Shown here: positions 50,201 to 56,822 of the stretch, in pieces | How the letters are laid out: each line of letters opens with the position of its first letter | Position numbering within the stretch: the stretch's first letter is position 1 | NCBI GenBank assembly: GCA_036417435.1 | Contig: CM070901.1 | Coordinates: forward strand, 164,258,044 to 164,322,043 | Direction: 5' to 3' | Length of the DNA stretch: 64,000 nucleotides | From: Inia geoffrensis | Taxonomy: Eukaryota > Chordata > Mammalia > Artiodactyla > Iniidae | Position numbers and translations under genes: made by a program | Notes under the pieces: model-generated | What the model was told of the DNA's origin: nothing | Seen by the model: the letters and a program-made list of their open reading frames with translations, nothing else | Database searches by the model: none

Positions 50201-52908
50201 GTGTATACGTACACATACACAAACACACACATACACACAATCAGGGCAGGGTTTTATCTGTCCTGCTCATCACTCCATCCCCAGTGCATAGCAGGTGCTC
50301 ACAGAATATTTGTTGAACAGTGAATGAATGAATCTAACATACACTTGGATCTGAGATAAGTACTAGAAATATAAAGATGAATAAGTCATGTCCCATTTCT
50401 TCAAAGGAACTAACAATCTAGCAGGAGAGGCAGACACACCACAAGAAGAGAAAGTCCCACAGCCTCAGGTATTCCCCATAGCTTCCTATGAAGAGTAAAA
50501 AAAAAAAGAAAGAAAAAGAAAAGTCACTTGTAACTTGAAGTGTTAACTGTTATAAAACTGTAATATTAATTAAAAATTATAAAAAGGCTGAATGCTGGTC
50601 ATAAGAGACAGATCTGGTTTCAAATTTAGGTATTGCCATTTGTAAGCTGGGTAATTATTTAACCTTTCTCAGCCTGTTTCCTAACCCATAAAAAGAAATA
50701 ATATTGGTAATTACTTCACAGCGTTAACGAAATTAAGATAATGCATGTAAAGCACTTATATTGCCTGGCATACAGTATGTACTCAAATGTTAGCTATTAA
50801 TGTTATTAAAGGAATGAATCCAACTATCCCTTGAGCCTGATGCCTAATCAACAGCTAAACCTTATCAATTCTATCACCAGACACCTCTCCTATCCTTTCC
50901 TTCTTTTCATTTTCAGATCCTAACTGATGTCTCTGATTCCAGTCTCTCTCCCTTCCAACTCAATTTACACATTTTTAAAGAATTAAATCCAAACCCCCTT
51001 AGTGTAGCACTTAAAGCACTTCATGTTTGGGCCCCAACTTACCTTTCCAATCCTATTTTCCACTATTTTCTGGACTCTATCAGTCTAGCCAAATTAAATC
51101 ACTCTACTTTTCTAAACACACCACATGCTTTCCCACTACCATGCCTTGTTCATTTTATTCCCTCCTGGCATGCTCTTCCCTTCTTTACTCTCGAAAGTTC
51201 AAATACTTTCCACCATCTTTCCAGACCTAGCTCAAATGCCAATAATGCTTTCCCTGGTCTCTCCCAAGTGAAAAAGGTGTCTTTCTCTCCTGAATATCTA
51301 TAATTTTATTACACATCTTCTATAGTAGCGATCGCTTTCAGTCATTATGTACGCCACAGGCTCCCTGTTGAAGGAATCCATGTCAGTTCCTATACATACT
51401 ACATGCCTCATACTCAAATACATGCAGAATGAAAATTTCACAAATAGACATTAAAATTGTATTTGGCCTCAATAAGAAACTTTCAGTATTGAACCAGAAT
51501 ATTCTGATCTAACCTGTATTACAGCTCCCTCACAAAAGGAAACTGGAACACAAAGTACTATACCTTCTAACCAGTGGTCACATTAATTTTTGTCTCAAAT
51601 TTCTGGATTTAACAGACCACATATTCTTCTTTCCACTTCCAAAGTGCCCAGATTCAAACGCTTTCCATCAGAAACTTCCCTCTCTCATTATATATTTAAA
51701 TTTAAAAGCTAAGTGATAAATTGTTATTTAAAATATAGAACATAATTGTAATTCAGGACCAACTAGTTCTACCTATTAACAGGGTACAGCCAAGCTCACA
51801 AAAACACAATAATAAACAACAAGAATCATGATACCATTCTTTCCAAGTAGTTGCTGCTGCTGACCTCCTGTTTATAAGGCTCTGAGCTAATTTTCAGGCA
51901 CAAGAAATAACGTGTATTTGATTCATTCAACTATAGTATCAGTCAGACCCTAATGGTGGGGAGGGAGTTTTAAGACAAGCAAAGACATTCTGAAATCCAC
52001 CACCACCTCTACCATGTCTTAACTTGCTATGTGATTGTGGCCATGTCCCTGAGCTTCTCTGTGTATCATGCTTGTTCAAAAGAGCAACTAGGTGAGGAAG
52101 GAAAACAAAAGCCTCATTGGCTTGAAATCCAAAAATGTATGCAAATCTTTTGCTATAAAAGACAAAAGAATGTAAACTGAAATGTTTTTGGTGAATTCTC
52201 TTTATTAAAGTAGAAGTCATCTCACCCCTCGAATACAAGTCATTGTATCTGATTTCCAAATTCCTTACAGGAAGAACTGTATTAAAGTCACCAAAACACA
52301 TGCACTCTCCACTTCCCTTAATTGAAAGGTTCTGACTTCCAAGAAGCCAGAAGCTCAGCAGAATGTAAAGTCTAAACCAGTAAACAACTCCCTATCCAAG
52401 CTGGCCAAAGAGGAAAGAGGTGGGTGGAGGGAGGCAGATGACAGGAAAAACTAGGCTGACCACTGGAGCCAGTCGACTCATTCACTGCTCTGGAGGTGAC
52501 ACACACACACCCTCCCACCCTGCGGCTGTCAGGACTGCTGTCTTGGCCCCAACACAGTAAGAACAGAACTCCTGAGAAGAAACTCGAGCTGCAGCTGGGG
52601 CTCCGGACCCTCGGGGTGCCTGGGCCTGGCAGACTCGGGGATAGTAGCCCGCCGTATTCAGAGTAGAGCACCCAAGACGGCCTCAGGTGTGGCCCTGGCC
52701 GTAGCCCTAGCCGGGCTCCGCGTCCCGGCAGCCTCACCCGGGCCTGTCCCCGGGACGGCCCCCGCCCCCCAGCCCGGTACCCCGGCTCACTGGCTTGGCT
52801 GATCCGCTGGATGTTGCCGCTGCACGTCTGGATGATGCTGTTGAAGTCCCGGAGCGGGGGCCCCGAGGCCCCCGGGTTCCGGTACATATCTAAGGGACCG
52901 TAGGACAT
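19891..52908 (-). CDS. STX12: STX12 (syntaxin-12/13), complete coding region in nine exons
   Basis: Qa-SNARE of early and recycling endosomes that drives membrane fusion by forming a four-helix SNARE bundle. Nine exons (118+70+100+138+44+106+73+83+93 nt) give 274 codons plus stop, all GT-AG. The N-terminus MSYGPLDMYRNPG and an Habc three-helix region (about residues 20-130) precede the Qa-SNARE helix at about 176-238. The zero-layer glutamine is Q212, in HDQGDLID. A basic KKSRKK stretch and one C-terminal membrane segment (about 251-272, ICILVLVLSVIIVILG...) end the protein, as in tail-anchored SNAREs. The start matches the human protein. The tail ends WLVNK, whereas the human protein as I remember it ends WLVYKTK (276 residues). 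The gene sits between FAM76A and PPP1R8 on the same strand, as in human. Introns are rich in CHR SINEs, L1, LTR and MIR. Confidence 0.97.
20380..20605 (-). mobile_element. Old L1-like LINE fragment
   Basis: GATCTTTTATCCATGCATAT ... GGACCATACTGTATG ... TTCCTTTACTGTTGGATATT resembles the antisense of an old LINE. It lies in STX12 intron 8. Confidence 0.45.
21285..21367 (-). CDS. STX12: STX12 coding exon 8
   Basis: The acceptor is TCTATTTTGCAG and the donor GTAAAAGC. It completes Asp217 and encodes SIEANVESSEVHVERATDQL then QRAAYYQ, the C-terminal half of the SNARE helix. Residue Thr234 is Ser in human. Confidence 0.96.
21708..22050 (-). repeat. Long CHR-type SINE in STX12 intron 7
   Basis: Full length, with (ATTT)n on the left and the minus-strand head GGGCTTCACTGGTGGCTCAG. 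Flanked by near-identical copies of aaaggagttccttatt, the right copy lacking one g. Internal CAACTACTGA repeats mark the long subtype. Confidence 0.9.
22437..22509 (-). CDS. STX12: STX12 coding exon 7 (SNARE zero layer)
   Basis: The acceptor is GTTCCTTAG and the donor GTATGTAT. It encodes ADILDVNQIFKDLAMMIHDQ then GDLI plus one base, including the ionic-layer Gln212 that defines Q-SNAREs. Confidence 0.96.
22660..23100 (-). repeat. MIR SINE split by another MIR
   Basis: CATTTACTAAATGACTACTA at the left and TTATCCCCATTCTACAGAAG with TCTCACAGCTAGCAAGTGG at the right are two parts of one antisense MIR. Confidence 0.65.
22718..22930 (+). repeat. MIR SINE (sense) nested in an antisense MIR
   Basis: TTGGAGCCTGACTGTCAGC, AACTTCTCTGGACCTCCCC and ATGTGGACAATGACAGTACC are sense-MIR landmarks. 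Confidence 0.6.
23101..23283 (-). repeat. MIR SINE
   Basis: Antisense MIR: AATGAGGCTCAGAGAGGTTA followed by GCCCACGCTCTTTCAAAGTG. Third MIR in this cluster. Confidence 0.6.
23656..24498 (+). mobile_element. Solo LTR of an endogenous retrovirus (copy 1)
   Basis: Begins TGTGATAT and reads GGTCTTTGTCCCATTCCC, GCATGGAAGCTCTG and CTTTTATAATATACCGGTAA, a degraded poly(A) signal region. It aligns along its whole length to the LTR at 42827-43600. No internal retroviral region is attached. Its right end is uncertain by a few bases. It lies in STX12 intron 6. Confidence 0.75.
24721..24991 (+). repeat. 33-bp tandem duplication split by a SINE
   Basis: The unit starting GAAACAGAGAAAAGACATGA is present once intact (24721-24753) and once more from 24754, the second copy being interrupted by the CHR insertion and resuming after it. 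Confidence 0.75.
24775..24979 (-). repeat. CHR SINE, 200-bp subtype
   Basis: Poly(T), GCGGTACGCGGGCCTCTCAC and a minus-strand head GGGCTTCCCTGGTGGCGCAG. Exact aagacatgac duplications flank it. Low divergence suggests a young cetacean insertion. Confidence 0.92.
25061..25291 (+). mobile_element. MER5A-like hAT MITE
   Basis: CAGTGGGGCTCAACCTCGAC and CATGGTTCAGAACGACTGCC are the two ends, with TGTAATCACCTGCGAAG and AAGTGATTCTAAAGTGCAG inverted inside. Confidence 0.7.
25974..26079 (-). CDS. STX12: STX12 coding exon 6
   Basis: The acceptor is TCTCCCTGCAG and the donor GTGAGAGC. It completes Ser157 and encodes HEEWNQMQSQEDEVAITEQD then LELIKERETAIRQLE. The first turns of the SNARE helix lie here. 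Confidence 0.96.
26745..26865 (-). repeat. L2-like LINE fragment
   Basis: CATGTGCTAGAGATACAAAA ... GAGGTGCTCACAGTATAGTG resembles antisense L2. It lies in STX12 intron 5. Confidence 0.4.
27393..27436 (-). CDS. STX12: STX12 coding exon 5 (44 nt)
   Basis: A short exon encoding AEERQREEQLVSFD plus two bases of Ser. The acceptor is TGCTTTCTAG and the donor GTAAAGGA. It is too short for ordinary ORF detection. A (CA)n tract lies about 46 bases upstream of the acceptor. Confidence 0.95.
27483..27546 (+). repeat. (CAGA)n(CA)n microsatellite next to STX12 exon 5
   Basis: About seven ACAG units followed by roughly 18 CA units. On the transcript strand it is (TG)n(TCTG)n ending about 46 bases before the exon 5 acceptor. 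Confidence 0.95.
28134..28490 (+). repeat. Long CHR-type SINE
   Basis: Head GGGCTTCCCTGGTGGCACAG, A/B-box-like tRNA part, CAACTACTGAG repeats and an (AAAT)n tail. The flanks aagaaacaaaac and aagaagcagaac are an imperfect duplication. Confidence 0.9.
28611..28932 (-). repeat. Long CHR-type SINE
   Basis: (ATTT)n on the left, TTTTTGGGTCTTCGTTACTG and a minus-strand head GGGCTTCCCTGGTGGTGCAG. Opposite in orientation to the SINE just to its left. Confidence 0.9.
28950..29290 (-). mobile_element. L1 LINE fragment
   Basis: AATAATGCTGCTGTGAACAT, GAACTGCTGGGTCATAAGG and AGTATCTCAGGGTGGTTTTA are the antisense of the 3' part of L1 ORF2. Degraded, with no usable frame. Confidence 0.7.
29696..29922 (-). 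repeat. CHR SINE, 200-bp subtype
   Basis: T-rich left end, CGGGACGCGGGCCTCTCAC and a minus-strand head GGGCTTCCCTGGTGGCGCAG. Exact 16-bp agggaatagcattttt duplications on both sides. Confidence 0.92.
30005..30080 (+). repeat. (TA)n/(GT)n microsatellite
   Basis: GTGTGT leading into TATATA runs with scattered CACA. Confidence 0.9.
30240..31026 (+). pseudogene. Relic of a hAT (Charlie/Zaphod-like) DNA transposon with a transposase C-terminus
   Basis: One frame near 30621 still reads TYLCEAGFSSDTSTKTTYHN then RLNTEAGVNI before a stop, typical of the C-terminal end of hAT transposases (CEAGFS). The 3' end AAAAAGTTTGAGAAACTATTG resembles a hAT terminus. Upstream coding sequence is broken by stops. 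It lies in STX12 intron 4. Confidence 0.6.
31424..31632 (-). repeat. CHR SINE, 200-bp subtype
   Basis: Poly(T), GCGGTACGTGGGCCTCTTAC and a minus-strand head GCTTCCCTGGTGGCGCAG. Flanked by tccctggc duplications within the L1. Confidence 0.92.
31870..32203 (+). repeat. Long CHR-type SINE
   Basis: Head GACTTCCCTGGTGGCACAG, CAACTACTGA repeats and an (AAAT)n tail. Flanks aaaactattatag and aaaactattttag differ at one base. Confidence 0.92.
33512..33649 (-). CDS. STX12: STX12 coding exon 4
   Basis: The acceptor is AATTTCCTTAG and the donor GTAAGTTT. It is 46 codons in phase 0, residues 97-142 (RQQKLQKERLMNDFSAALNN ... RARAGSRLS), the last Habc helix and the start of the linker. Confidence 0.96.
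34145..34920 (-). repeat. L2-like LINE fragments
   Basis: ACTTGCTGGGTGCTGAGAAC ... TGACCTCAAACAGCTTATCA ... GAGCAAAGGCATATGGTGG ... AATGAGTTTGGGATTCAGCC follow the order of antisense L2. It lies in STX12 intron 3. Confidence 0.5.
35195..35420 (-). repeat. MIR SINE
   Basis: Antisense MIR: TATTTACACAGTGCTTATCA, AATGAGGCACAGAGAGG and CACACAGTAAATGGCAGGG. Confidence 0.75.
35570..36020 (-). repeat. L2-like LINE fragment
   Basis: GGCAGAGCCTTGGGGCACAC and nearby sequence resemble antisense L2 ORF2. Weak match. The stretch from here to 37530 holds nothing else that I recognise. Confidence 0.4.
37535..37700 (-). repeat. MIR SINE near STX12 exon 3
   Basis: Antisense MIR: CTACTAAATGCTAGGCACTT and GAATAAGGAAACTGAGGTTC. 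It ends about 90 bases from the exon 3 donor. Confidence 0.7.
37790..37889 (-). CDS. STX12: STX12 coding exon 3
   Basis: The acceptor is TTCTGTCTTAG and the donor GTTGGTAT. It encodes QQLQHSTNQLAKETNELLKE followed by LGSLPLPLSTSEQ, residues 64-96, within the Habc bundle. Confidence 0.96.
38606..38803 (+). repeat. CHR SINE, 200-bp subtype
   Basis: Head GGGCTTCCCTGGTGGCGCAG, GAGCCATGGCCGCTGAGCC and a closing GTGTACCGC before poly(A). Exact 16-bp aaaaaggctcctttag duplications. Confidence 0.93.
38930..38965 (+). repeat. (AAAT)n simple repeat
   Basis: AAATAAATAAAT run without an attached SINE body. Confidence 0.7.
39664..39733 (-). CDS. STX12: STX12 coding exon 2
   Basis: The acceptor is TTCTCTCCCCAG and the donor GTGAGTAG. 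It encodes TAQIKNLMSQLGTKQDSSKL then QEN plus two bases of Leu, part of the Habc region. A CHR SINE starts 43 bases upstream of the acceptor. Confidence 0.96.
39777..40098 (+). repeat. Long CHR-type SINE close to the STX12 exon 2 acceptor
   Basis: Head GGGCTTCCCTGGTGGCGCAG and CAACTACTGA repeats. Near-identical flanks aaaagaaaaacaca and aaaagaaaaataca. Antisense to STX12. Confidence 0.92.
40485..40715 (-). repeat. MIR SINE
   Basis: Antisense MIR: CTGAGCACCTCTATGTGCCA, GTGCAGATGAGGAAATAT and AATGCCTATATTTTAACTAC. It lies in STX12 intron 1. Confidence 0.75.
40996..41021 (+). repeat. (ATTC)n simple repeat
   Basis: Six ATTC units. Confidence 0.85.
41466..41762 (+). repeat. CHR-related SINE with an internal tandem array
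   Basis: The head GGGACTTCCCTGGTGGCACA is followed by repeated CAACTAAGGAGCCCA units rather than the usual CAACTACTGA body, then an (AAAT)n tail. Flanks aaaaattaatt on both sides. Confidence 0.85.
42065..42345 (+). mobile_element. LTR fragment of an endogenous retrovirus
   Basis: CGTGAATAAACCCCTCTTTG and GGCAGTCTCTGTTTTAGGTC look like the R/U5 part of a class I LTR, with AATAAA before the U5. No retroviral coding sequence is nearby. Confidence 0.55.
42827..43600 (+). mobile_element. Solo LTR of an endogenous retrovirus (copy 2), with target duplication
   Basis: Begins TG and ends CA, 774 bp, flanked by cttga on both sides (42822-42826 and 43601-43605). It carries CTTTTATAATAAGCCAGTAA. A 5-bp duplication suits an ERVL-like or similar class. 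A G-rich run lies near 43090. No internal region is present. Confidence 0.85.
43085..43135 (+). repeat. G-rich low-complexity tract
   Basis: Several runs of G, including one of about 12, inside LTR copy 2. Could be an expansion or an assembly-sensitive spot. Confidence 0.8.
43692..44150 (-). repeat. L2-like LINE fragment
   Basis: CTCGAGAAGCTTACATTTTA ... GTGACACAGAGCAGAGACCT ... GTAGGGCCTTGTAAACTAG ... GGTTTTGAGCAGAGTGTCAT run in the order of antisense L2. Confidence 0.6.
44190..44223 (+). repeat. (TA)n microsatellite
   Basis: TA dinucleotides directly beside the tail of the adjoining SINE. Confidence 0.9.
44224..44441 (-). repeat. CHR SINE, 200-bp subtype
   Basis: Long poly(T), GCGGTATGTAGGCCTCTCAC and a minus-strand head GGGCTTCCCTGGTGGCACAG. 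Flanks ccaataactatat and ccaacaactatat; the neighbouring (TA)n lies between the left copy and the tail. Confidence 0.9.
44480..46640. other. Part of STX12 intron 1 without recognised elements
   Basis: Only weak MIR-like traces near 44800-45015 (CATATACTGAGTACTTACTA). No exon, RNA gene or clear repeat was seen. Confidence 0.5.
46660..47221 (+). repeat. Long CHR-type SINE interrupted by an L1 insertion
   Basis: The head GGACTTCACTGGTGGCACAG stops after CTGCCTGCC and resumes about 190 bp later with the remainder of the SINE. The flanking duplication aaagtagccactata / aaagtagccgctata encloses the whole block. Confidence 0.9.
46699..46888 (+). mobile_element. Truncated L1 3' end with a likely 3' transduction
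   Basis: GATGAATTGGGAGATTGGGA and ATGTATACACTAATATGTAT match the cetartiodactyl L1 3' end. A first A-rich tail (near 46797-46826) is followed by about 50 bp of non-L1 sequence and a second A-rich tail. The SINE fragment aagaatctgcctgcc / aagaatccacctgcc is duplicated on the two sides. Confidence 0.75.
47335..47560 (+). repeat. MIR SINE
   Basis: Sense MIR: GTGTTATTCCTGGTTCCACC, TGTGCCTCAGTTTCCTCACC and GTGAGGATGACCTAAGATA. Confidence 0.8.
47808..48055 (-). repeat. MIR SINE
   Basis: Antisense MIR: CACTTAATTCTCACAATCCT, TATAGATGAGGAAACTGTG and CATAGCTAGTAAGAAGCAG. Confidence 0.8.
48068..48275 (-). repeat. MIR SINE
   Basis: Antisense MIR: TTACTGAATGTCTACTATGT, CCGGGCACTAGACTAGGCAC and TGCCCAAGGTGAACAG. 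Adjacent to the previous MIR. Confidence 0.7.
48868..49182 (+). repeat. Long CHR-type SINE
   Basis: Head GGGCTTCCCTGGTGGTGCAG, CAACTACTGA repeats and an (AAAT)n tail. Exact 14-bp aaattagcaacgtt duplications. Confidence 0.93.
49830..50335 (+). repeat. L2 LINE 3' region with an internal microsatellite
   Basis: ACCTCCCTGGCCTCTTTTAC, TCTGCCTAGGATGCCTTCCC, CAGAGAGGCCTTCCTTGACC, then CCCAGTGCATAGCAGGTGCT and GTGAATGAATGAAT. Good collinear match to L2. Confidence 0.8.
50178..50245 (+). repeat. Purine-pyrimidine alternating microsatellite
   Basis: TATATGTGCATGTATGC, ACGTGTGTATACGTACAC and CACACACATACACACA, expanded inside the L2. Confidence 0.8.
50590..50815 (+). repeat. MIR SINE
   Basis: Sense MIR: GGTAATTATTTAACCTTTCT, GTAAAGCACTTATATTGCCT and GTATGTACTCAAATGTTAGC. 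Confidence 0.8.
50990..51425 (+). repeat. L2-like LINE fragment
   Basis: CCTCCTGGCATGCTCTTCCC, CAGACCTAGCTCAAATGCC and TTCCCTGGTCTCTCCCAAG follow L2 order. More diverged than the preceding L2. I see nothing from here to the CpG island at about 52600. Confidence 0.5.
52791..52908 (-). CDS. STX12: STX12 coding exon 1
   Basis: Encodes residues 1-39 plus one base (MSYGPLDMYR ... QRISQA). The donor is GTGAGCCG. It lies in CpG-rich DNA. The frame stays open for 59 codons upstream to an in-frame ATG at 53085; the start used here is the one matching the known protein. Confidence 0.96.
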
Positions 52909-53230
52909 GACGAGGAGCCGAGACCGACTCGCCCGGCACCGCGCTCCTACCGGAAGCAGCCGCCAGACCCGACCAGCAGGCTGACAGGGAAACCGGGAAG
53001 AAAAAGGGCGGGGAAGGGGATAAAGCTGCGTGAGCGCTAGCCCCGCCCCCTCGCAGCGCGCACACGTCCGCCCTGGCTCCCCCACATTGCGCAGGCGCCT
53101 CTGGATCTGGTGTAGGCACGGTAGCTTAGAGACGTGACGCCCTGGAGCTTGGGGATGAGGGGCGGGGCGATGACATCATACCACTGGGGCTCGGATTGGA
53201 GAATCTGAGGTGGCGGTGTTGTTTATCGCC
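52909..53230 (-). promoter_or_regulatory. STX12 promoter and 5' UTR region (CpG island)
   Basis: CpG-rich, with no TATA box. Visible motifs are an ETS core CCGGAAG near 52951, an NRF1-type element, a CRE-like GACGTGACG near 53132, ATGACATCAT near 53168 and an inverted CCAAT near 53196. The island also covers exon 1 and the start of intron 1 (from about 52600). Confidence 0.65.
53088..53098 (+). promoter_or_regulatory. NRF1-type site in the STX12 promoter
   Basis: TGCGCAGGCGC is a near-perfect NRF1 element, about 180 bases upstream of the STX12 start codon, typical of TATA-less housekeeping promoters. Confidence 0.5.
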
Positions 53231-55525
53231 AGGGCACGGTGACAGAAGGCAAGAATTTTTCGATTAGCATAAAATTGTACCAGATGATCTCAGCCCTAAC
53301 ATCCTATTCTGTTCTATTCTGAGCATTCAGGCCCAAATATGGAGAATTAGACAGCCTTGAAACCCAGATCCGTAACCAAACTCCTGAAATTCCTCACTCT
53401 GCTTCCATCCTCTAGGGCTTTGTTAGGATTTGTGCAGCACTTTTTTTTTTATTACTATTATTATTTTGTACATTTTTATTGGAGTGCACTTTTATGGTTT
53501 ACAAATCACTTTCATTTCTCCTTCCACCCCTCTTCTAGTCTAAACAATAAAATGATGATAATAAGATTTCTTGAGCACGTATTATTTGTGATCCCCTCAC
53601 TGCAATTCAGTTGTTCATAAGCTCTTTCACAGCGAGGGACGATGTTCTAACTATATTTTTACCTTCAGACTAGATAACGGACAATCGATTTTTTTAAATG
53701 TTGAAGTAAAGTAACTCGGCAGAGCAAGCATTATTGTTTTCCCTTTTACAGTTGAGAAAGTTAAGACCATAGAGGTTAATTTGTTTTTCTGAGATTTGAC
53801 TGCAAAACCCAAACACTAAGCTAATTGTATTGTCATCTTGCTATGTCCCTAAAACGCATTCTCATATTACCAAATTCATTCTCCATCTAAATCCCTCCCA
53901 AATAGCTTCTTCATCTATATCCCAAACCAGGATTTCTTGGAGAACTAGACTGTCAAATTTTAAAAATCATTCTCTTAAGTAATTTGGAGTGTATGACCTC
54001 AGTGTTCCCATAGAAGACTGCATGTTGTGAGTGTATGTTAGATGGAAAGACAAGAGTAGGATTTTGCTTTGGGAGGAGATCAAGATAGAGAGAAGTGAAG
54101 GGGAACTGGCAGTGTTTGTTTCCTGTATTCTCCACCCCACTTCACTCCAGTCTGCTTTGCAATCTCTGGGGAATGACCAAGAGAGGAAGCTTCTTGCCTG
54201 TGTACGAGGGGACCCTAAATGGGTGAATGAGCCTGCATTCAGCCTTAGAGCTTTTGTAAGCAATGCTGTCTCTATTTTTCATTGGAGCATTTATAAGAGC
54301 AATTTTTTCTCTTTAGAAAAGGACAGACGACATTTGGGTCCTCTCATTCTGGTTATTAAAACCATATGATTTCTTAGAATCCATAGTTTTATGTCCTTAT
54401 AGTAAATCGTGTACATTGTACTTTTTCACCTATAAAATAGTCTTGAGAATGTTTTCATTTACATTTGATTCTATTTAAAGTGAAGTTCAGTAAAGGTATT
54501 TTTCTCCTAGGATTGAAAACATTGTGGTGGTTGTTATTGTTTGTTTCTTTCTCCAGCTAAAATAAAATGTGGTTTTCCATCTGTGCCATGGCTATCTTGT
54601 GCTATCTCTCATAGCAATACATTTGTGTCTTGCAAATACTAGATGTCAAATGAACATATATTGAATTTATACATGAATAATAAAAAATAACTATCATTTC
54701 TTAATGCCCATCCAGGTAATGTGAACACATTTTACAAAGTTATTGGTAATACCCAAGATAAAGCCCATCTGATAAAGTGGCTTTATCTTTATATGGTCTG
54801 ACAAAGTTAGGTTTATTAACTTACTGCTGCAAGGGGGACTACACACCAGAGGAATCATGGGGTATCTCACCAAGCACGGGAGAGATAGAATTATTCCAGG
54901 ATTTGGAAAGATGGAGCGTAGGTAAAATTTAAAAGAAGGAGTGTTTTTGATAGCCTCAAAGTACACCAGGCTATGTGTAAAGGGATTATCGTCAGGCCTG
55001 AGCTAACAAGAAGACTCAGAATCCTGTTTCCTTGGAAACTACAGCGTGAAGATAAATGTGGAATGCTGTATCTGGAAACCCCTTATCTGAAGCTCTGCAC
55101 CTGGGTTGGAAATTGAGGCTGCTTCTCTGTGTCAAAGTAACTCAGATCCTCCAGGCGAGAGTGGAATATTCCGTTCTTACTGATATTTCAAATAGCAAAT
55201 TTTCTGAAAAAGCAGTGCTTTTAGAAAATGAGGTTTCTCAGCATTATGTCTTTTTGCTAATCGACAAAAACAGTTTTCATGGTTCGAACCCATCAAGGTG
55301 AGATTAGCTCCTTGGTAACAGAGAAGGAAACTGGTGTTCTCTAGAGGTTCTGGGCACTTGCCCAATGTCATCCAGCTATTAAATTGCAGAGCCATGATTC
55401 ATACATATTCTATGACCCAGCAATTCTACTCCTACTTATATACTCAACAGATGTGTATCCATATGTGTTCCAAAAACCAAATATCGGAAAGTTCATGACA
55501 GCATTTTTTACAACTAAGCAGCATT

Positions 55526-56425
55526 TCTCTGTATTAATTTTTATTTCATCATAATTAACACACAATAGAATACACAGGTATTAAGTGTTCACTTCAATGA
55601 ATTTTGACATTTGTATATACCCACATAACAACCAGCCAAACTGAGAAATAGAACACTTTCACTGTTACCCAAGAAAGTTTCTTCAGGCTGTGTTCTCTTC
55701 TCTTTTTTTCGTTTAAGAGATGCTTTTCTTTTGTAAGTCACCAATGTCTTTTTTATTTTTATTTATTTATTTAAATTTATTTATTTTATTTATTTATTTT
55801 TGGCTGCATTGGGTCTTCACTGCTGCACGCAGGCTTCTCTAGTTGCAGTGAGCAGGAGCTACTCTTCGTCGCGGTGCGCAGGCTTCTCATTGCAGTGGCT
55901 TCTCTTGTTGTGCAGCATGGGCTCTAGGTGCGCGGGCTTCAGTAGCTGTGGCACATGGGCTCAGTAGTTGTGGCTCTCGGGCTCTAGAGAGCAGGCTCAG
56001 TAGTTGTGGCTCACGGGCTTAGTTGCTCCGTGGCATATGGGATCTTCCCAGACCAGGGCTCGAACCCGTGTCCCCTGCATTGGCAGTTAGATTCTTAACC
56101 ACTGCGCCACCAGGGAAGTCCAGGCTGTGTTCCTTTCTAATCAATTCTCATCCCTAGAAATCACTGTCTGATTTTTATCATTACAGATTAGTTTTGCCTA
56201 TTCTCAGGCTTCATCAAGAAGGGATCATACATTATGTATTCTTTAGTGTTGGCTTATTTCAATTAACCTAATGTTTTTGAGATTTATCCATGATATTGCA
56301 TATGTTAGTGGTTTGGCCTTTATTGCTGAGTAGTATTTTATCATATGATCTTACTACAATTTGATTATCCATTCTCTTATTTATGGGCATTTGGGTAGTT
56401 TCCAGTTCGAAGCTATTATGAAGAT
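55526..56425 (-). mobile_element. L1 LINE fragment inserted in the opposite orientation
   Basis: TCATAATTAACACACAATAG and TTGAGATTTATCCATGATAT with TTTCCAGTTCGAAGCTATTA are antisense L1. The host motif gcagcattt is present on both sides (near 55518 and 56431), consistent with a target duplication in the sense L1. Confidence 0.65.
55696..56120 (-). repeat. Long CHR-type SINE with extra sequence beyond its tail
   Basis: Minus-strand head GGACTTCCCTGGTGGCGCAG. The flanking duplication caggctgtgttc (55684-55695 and 56121-56132) lies about 60 bases past the (ATTT)n tail, so extra sequence was inserted with the SINE. Confidence 0.85.
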
Positions 56426-56689
56426 GGCCAGAGCAGCATTTATTTTTACAAGTTCCAAACTGGAAACAGCCCAAATGTACATCAACAGTAGGATGGATAA
56501 ATTGTAGTATCATAGAGCATGAAAATTAATGGCCTACTACTATGTGAGCAATGTGGGTGACCTTGTCCAACATAATGTCTAACAAAAGCAGCAGACAAAA
56601 ATGAGTACATTCTGTATTATCCCATATTTATTAGGTTCAAAACCAGCAAAATGAATCTATATTATTAAAATTCAGAATAGCATGTAGTT

Positions 56690-56822
56690 AGTTTTTTGGT
56701 TTGGTTTGTTTTTTTGCCTTGCTGTGCAGCTTACAGGATCTCAGTTCCCCGACCAGGGATTGAACCCGGGCCATGGCAATGAAAACCTGGAATCCTAAGC
56801 ATTAGGCCACCATGGAACTCTC
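56690..56822 (-). repeat. Short CHR-type SINE
   Basis: T-rich left end, TTGCCTTGCTGTGCAGCTTA, CCCCGACCAGGGATTGAACC and a diverged minus-strand head. Inserted in the L1. Confidence 0.8.

Noticed and set aside
51939..52301. A 120-codon minus-strand frame in STX12 intron 1
   Set aside because: No recognisable domain, ordinary composition and no splice-site support for an alternative exon.
52372..53085. A 237-codon open frame on the minus strand, the longest in the window
   Set aside because: It reads through STX12 exon 1 into intron 1 past a good GTGAGC donor. Only the MSYGPLDM... part up to QRISQA is real coding sequence.
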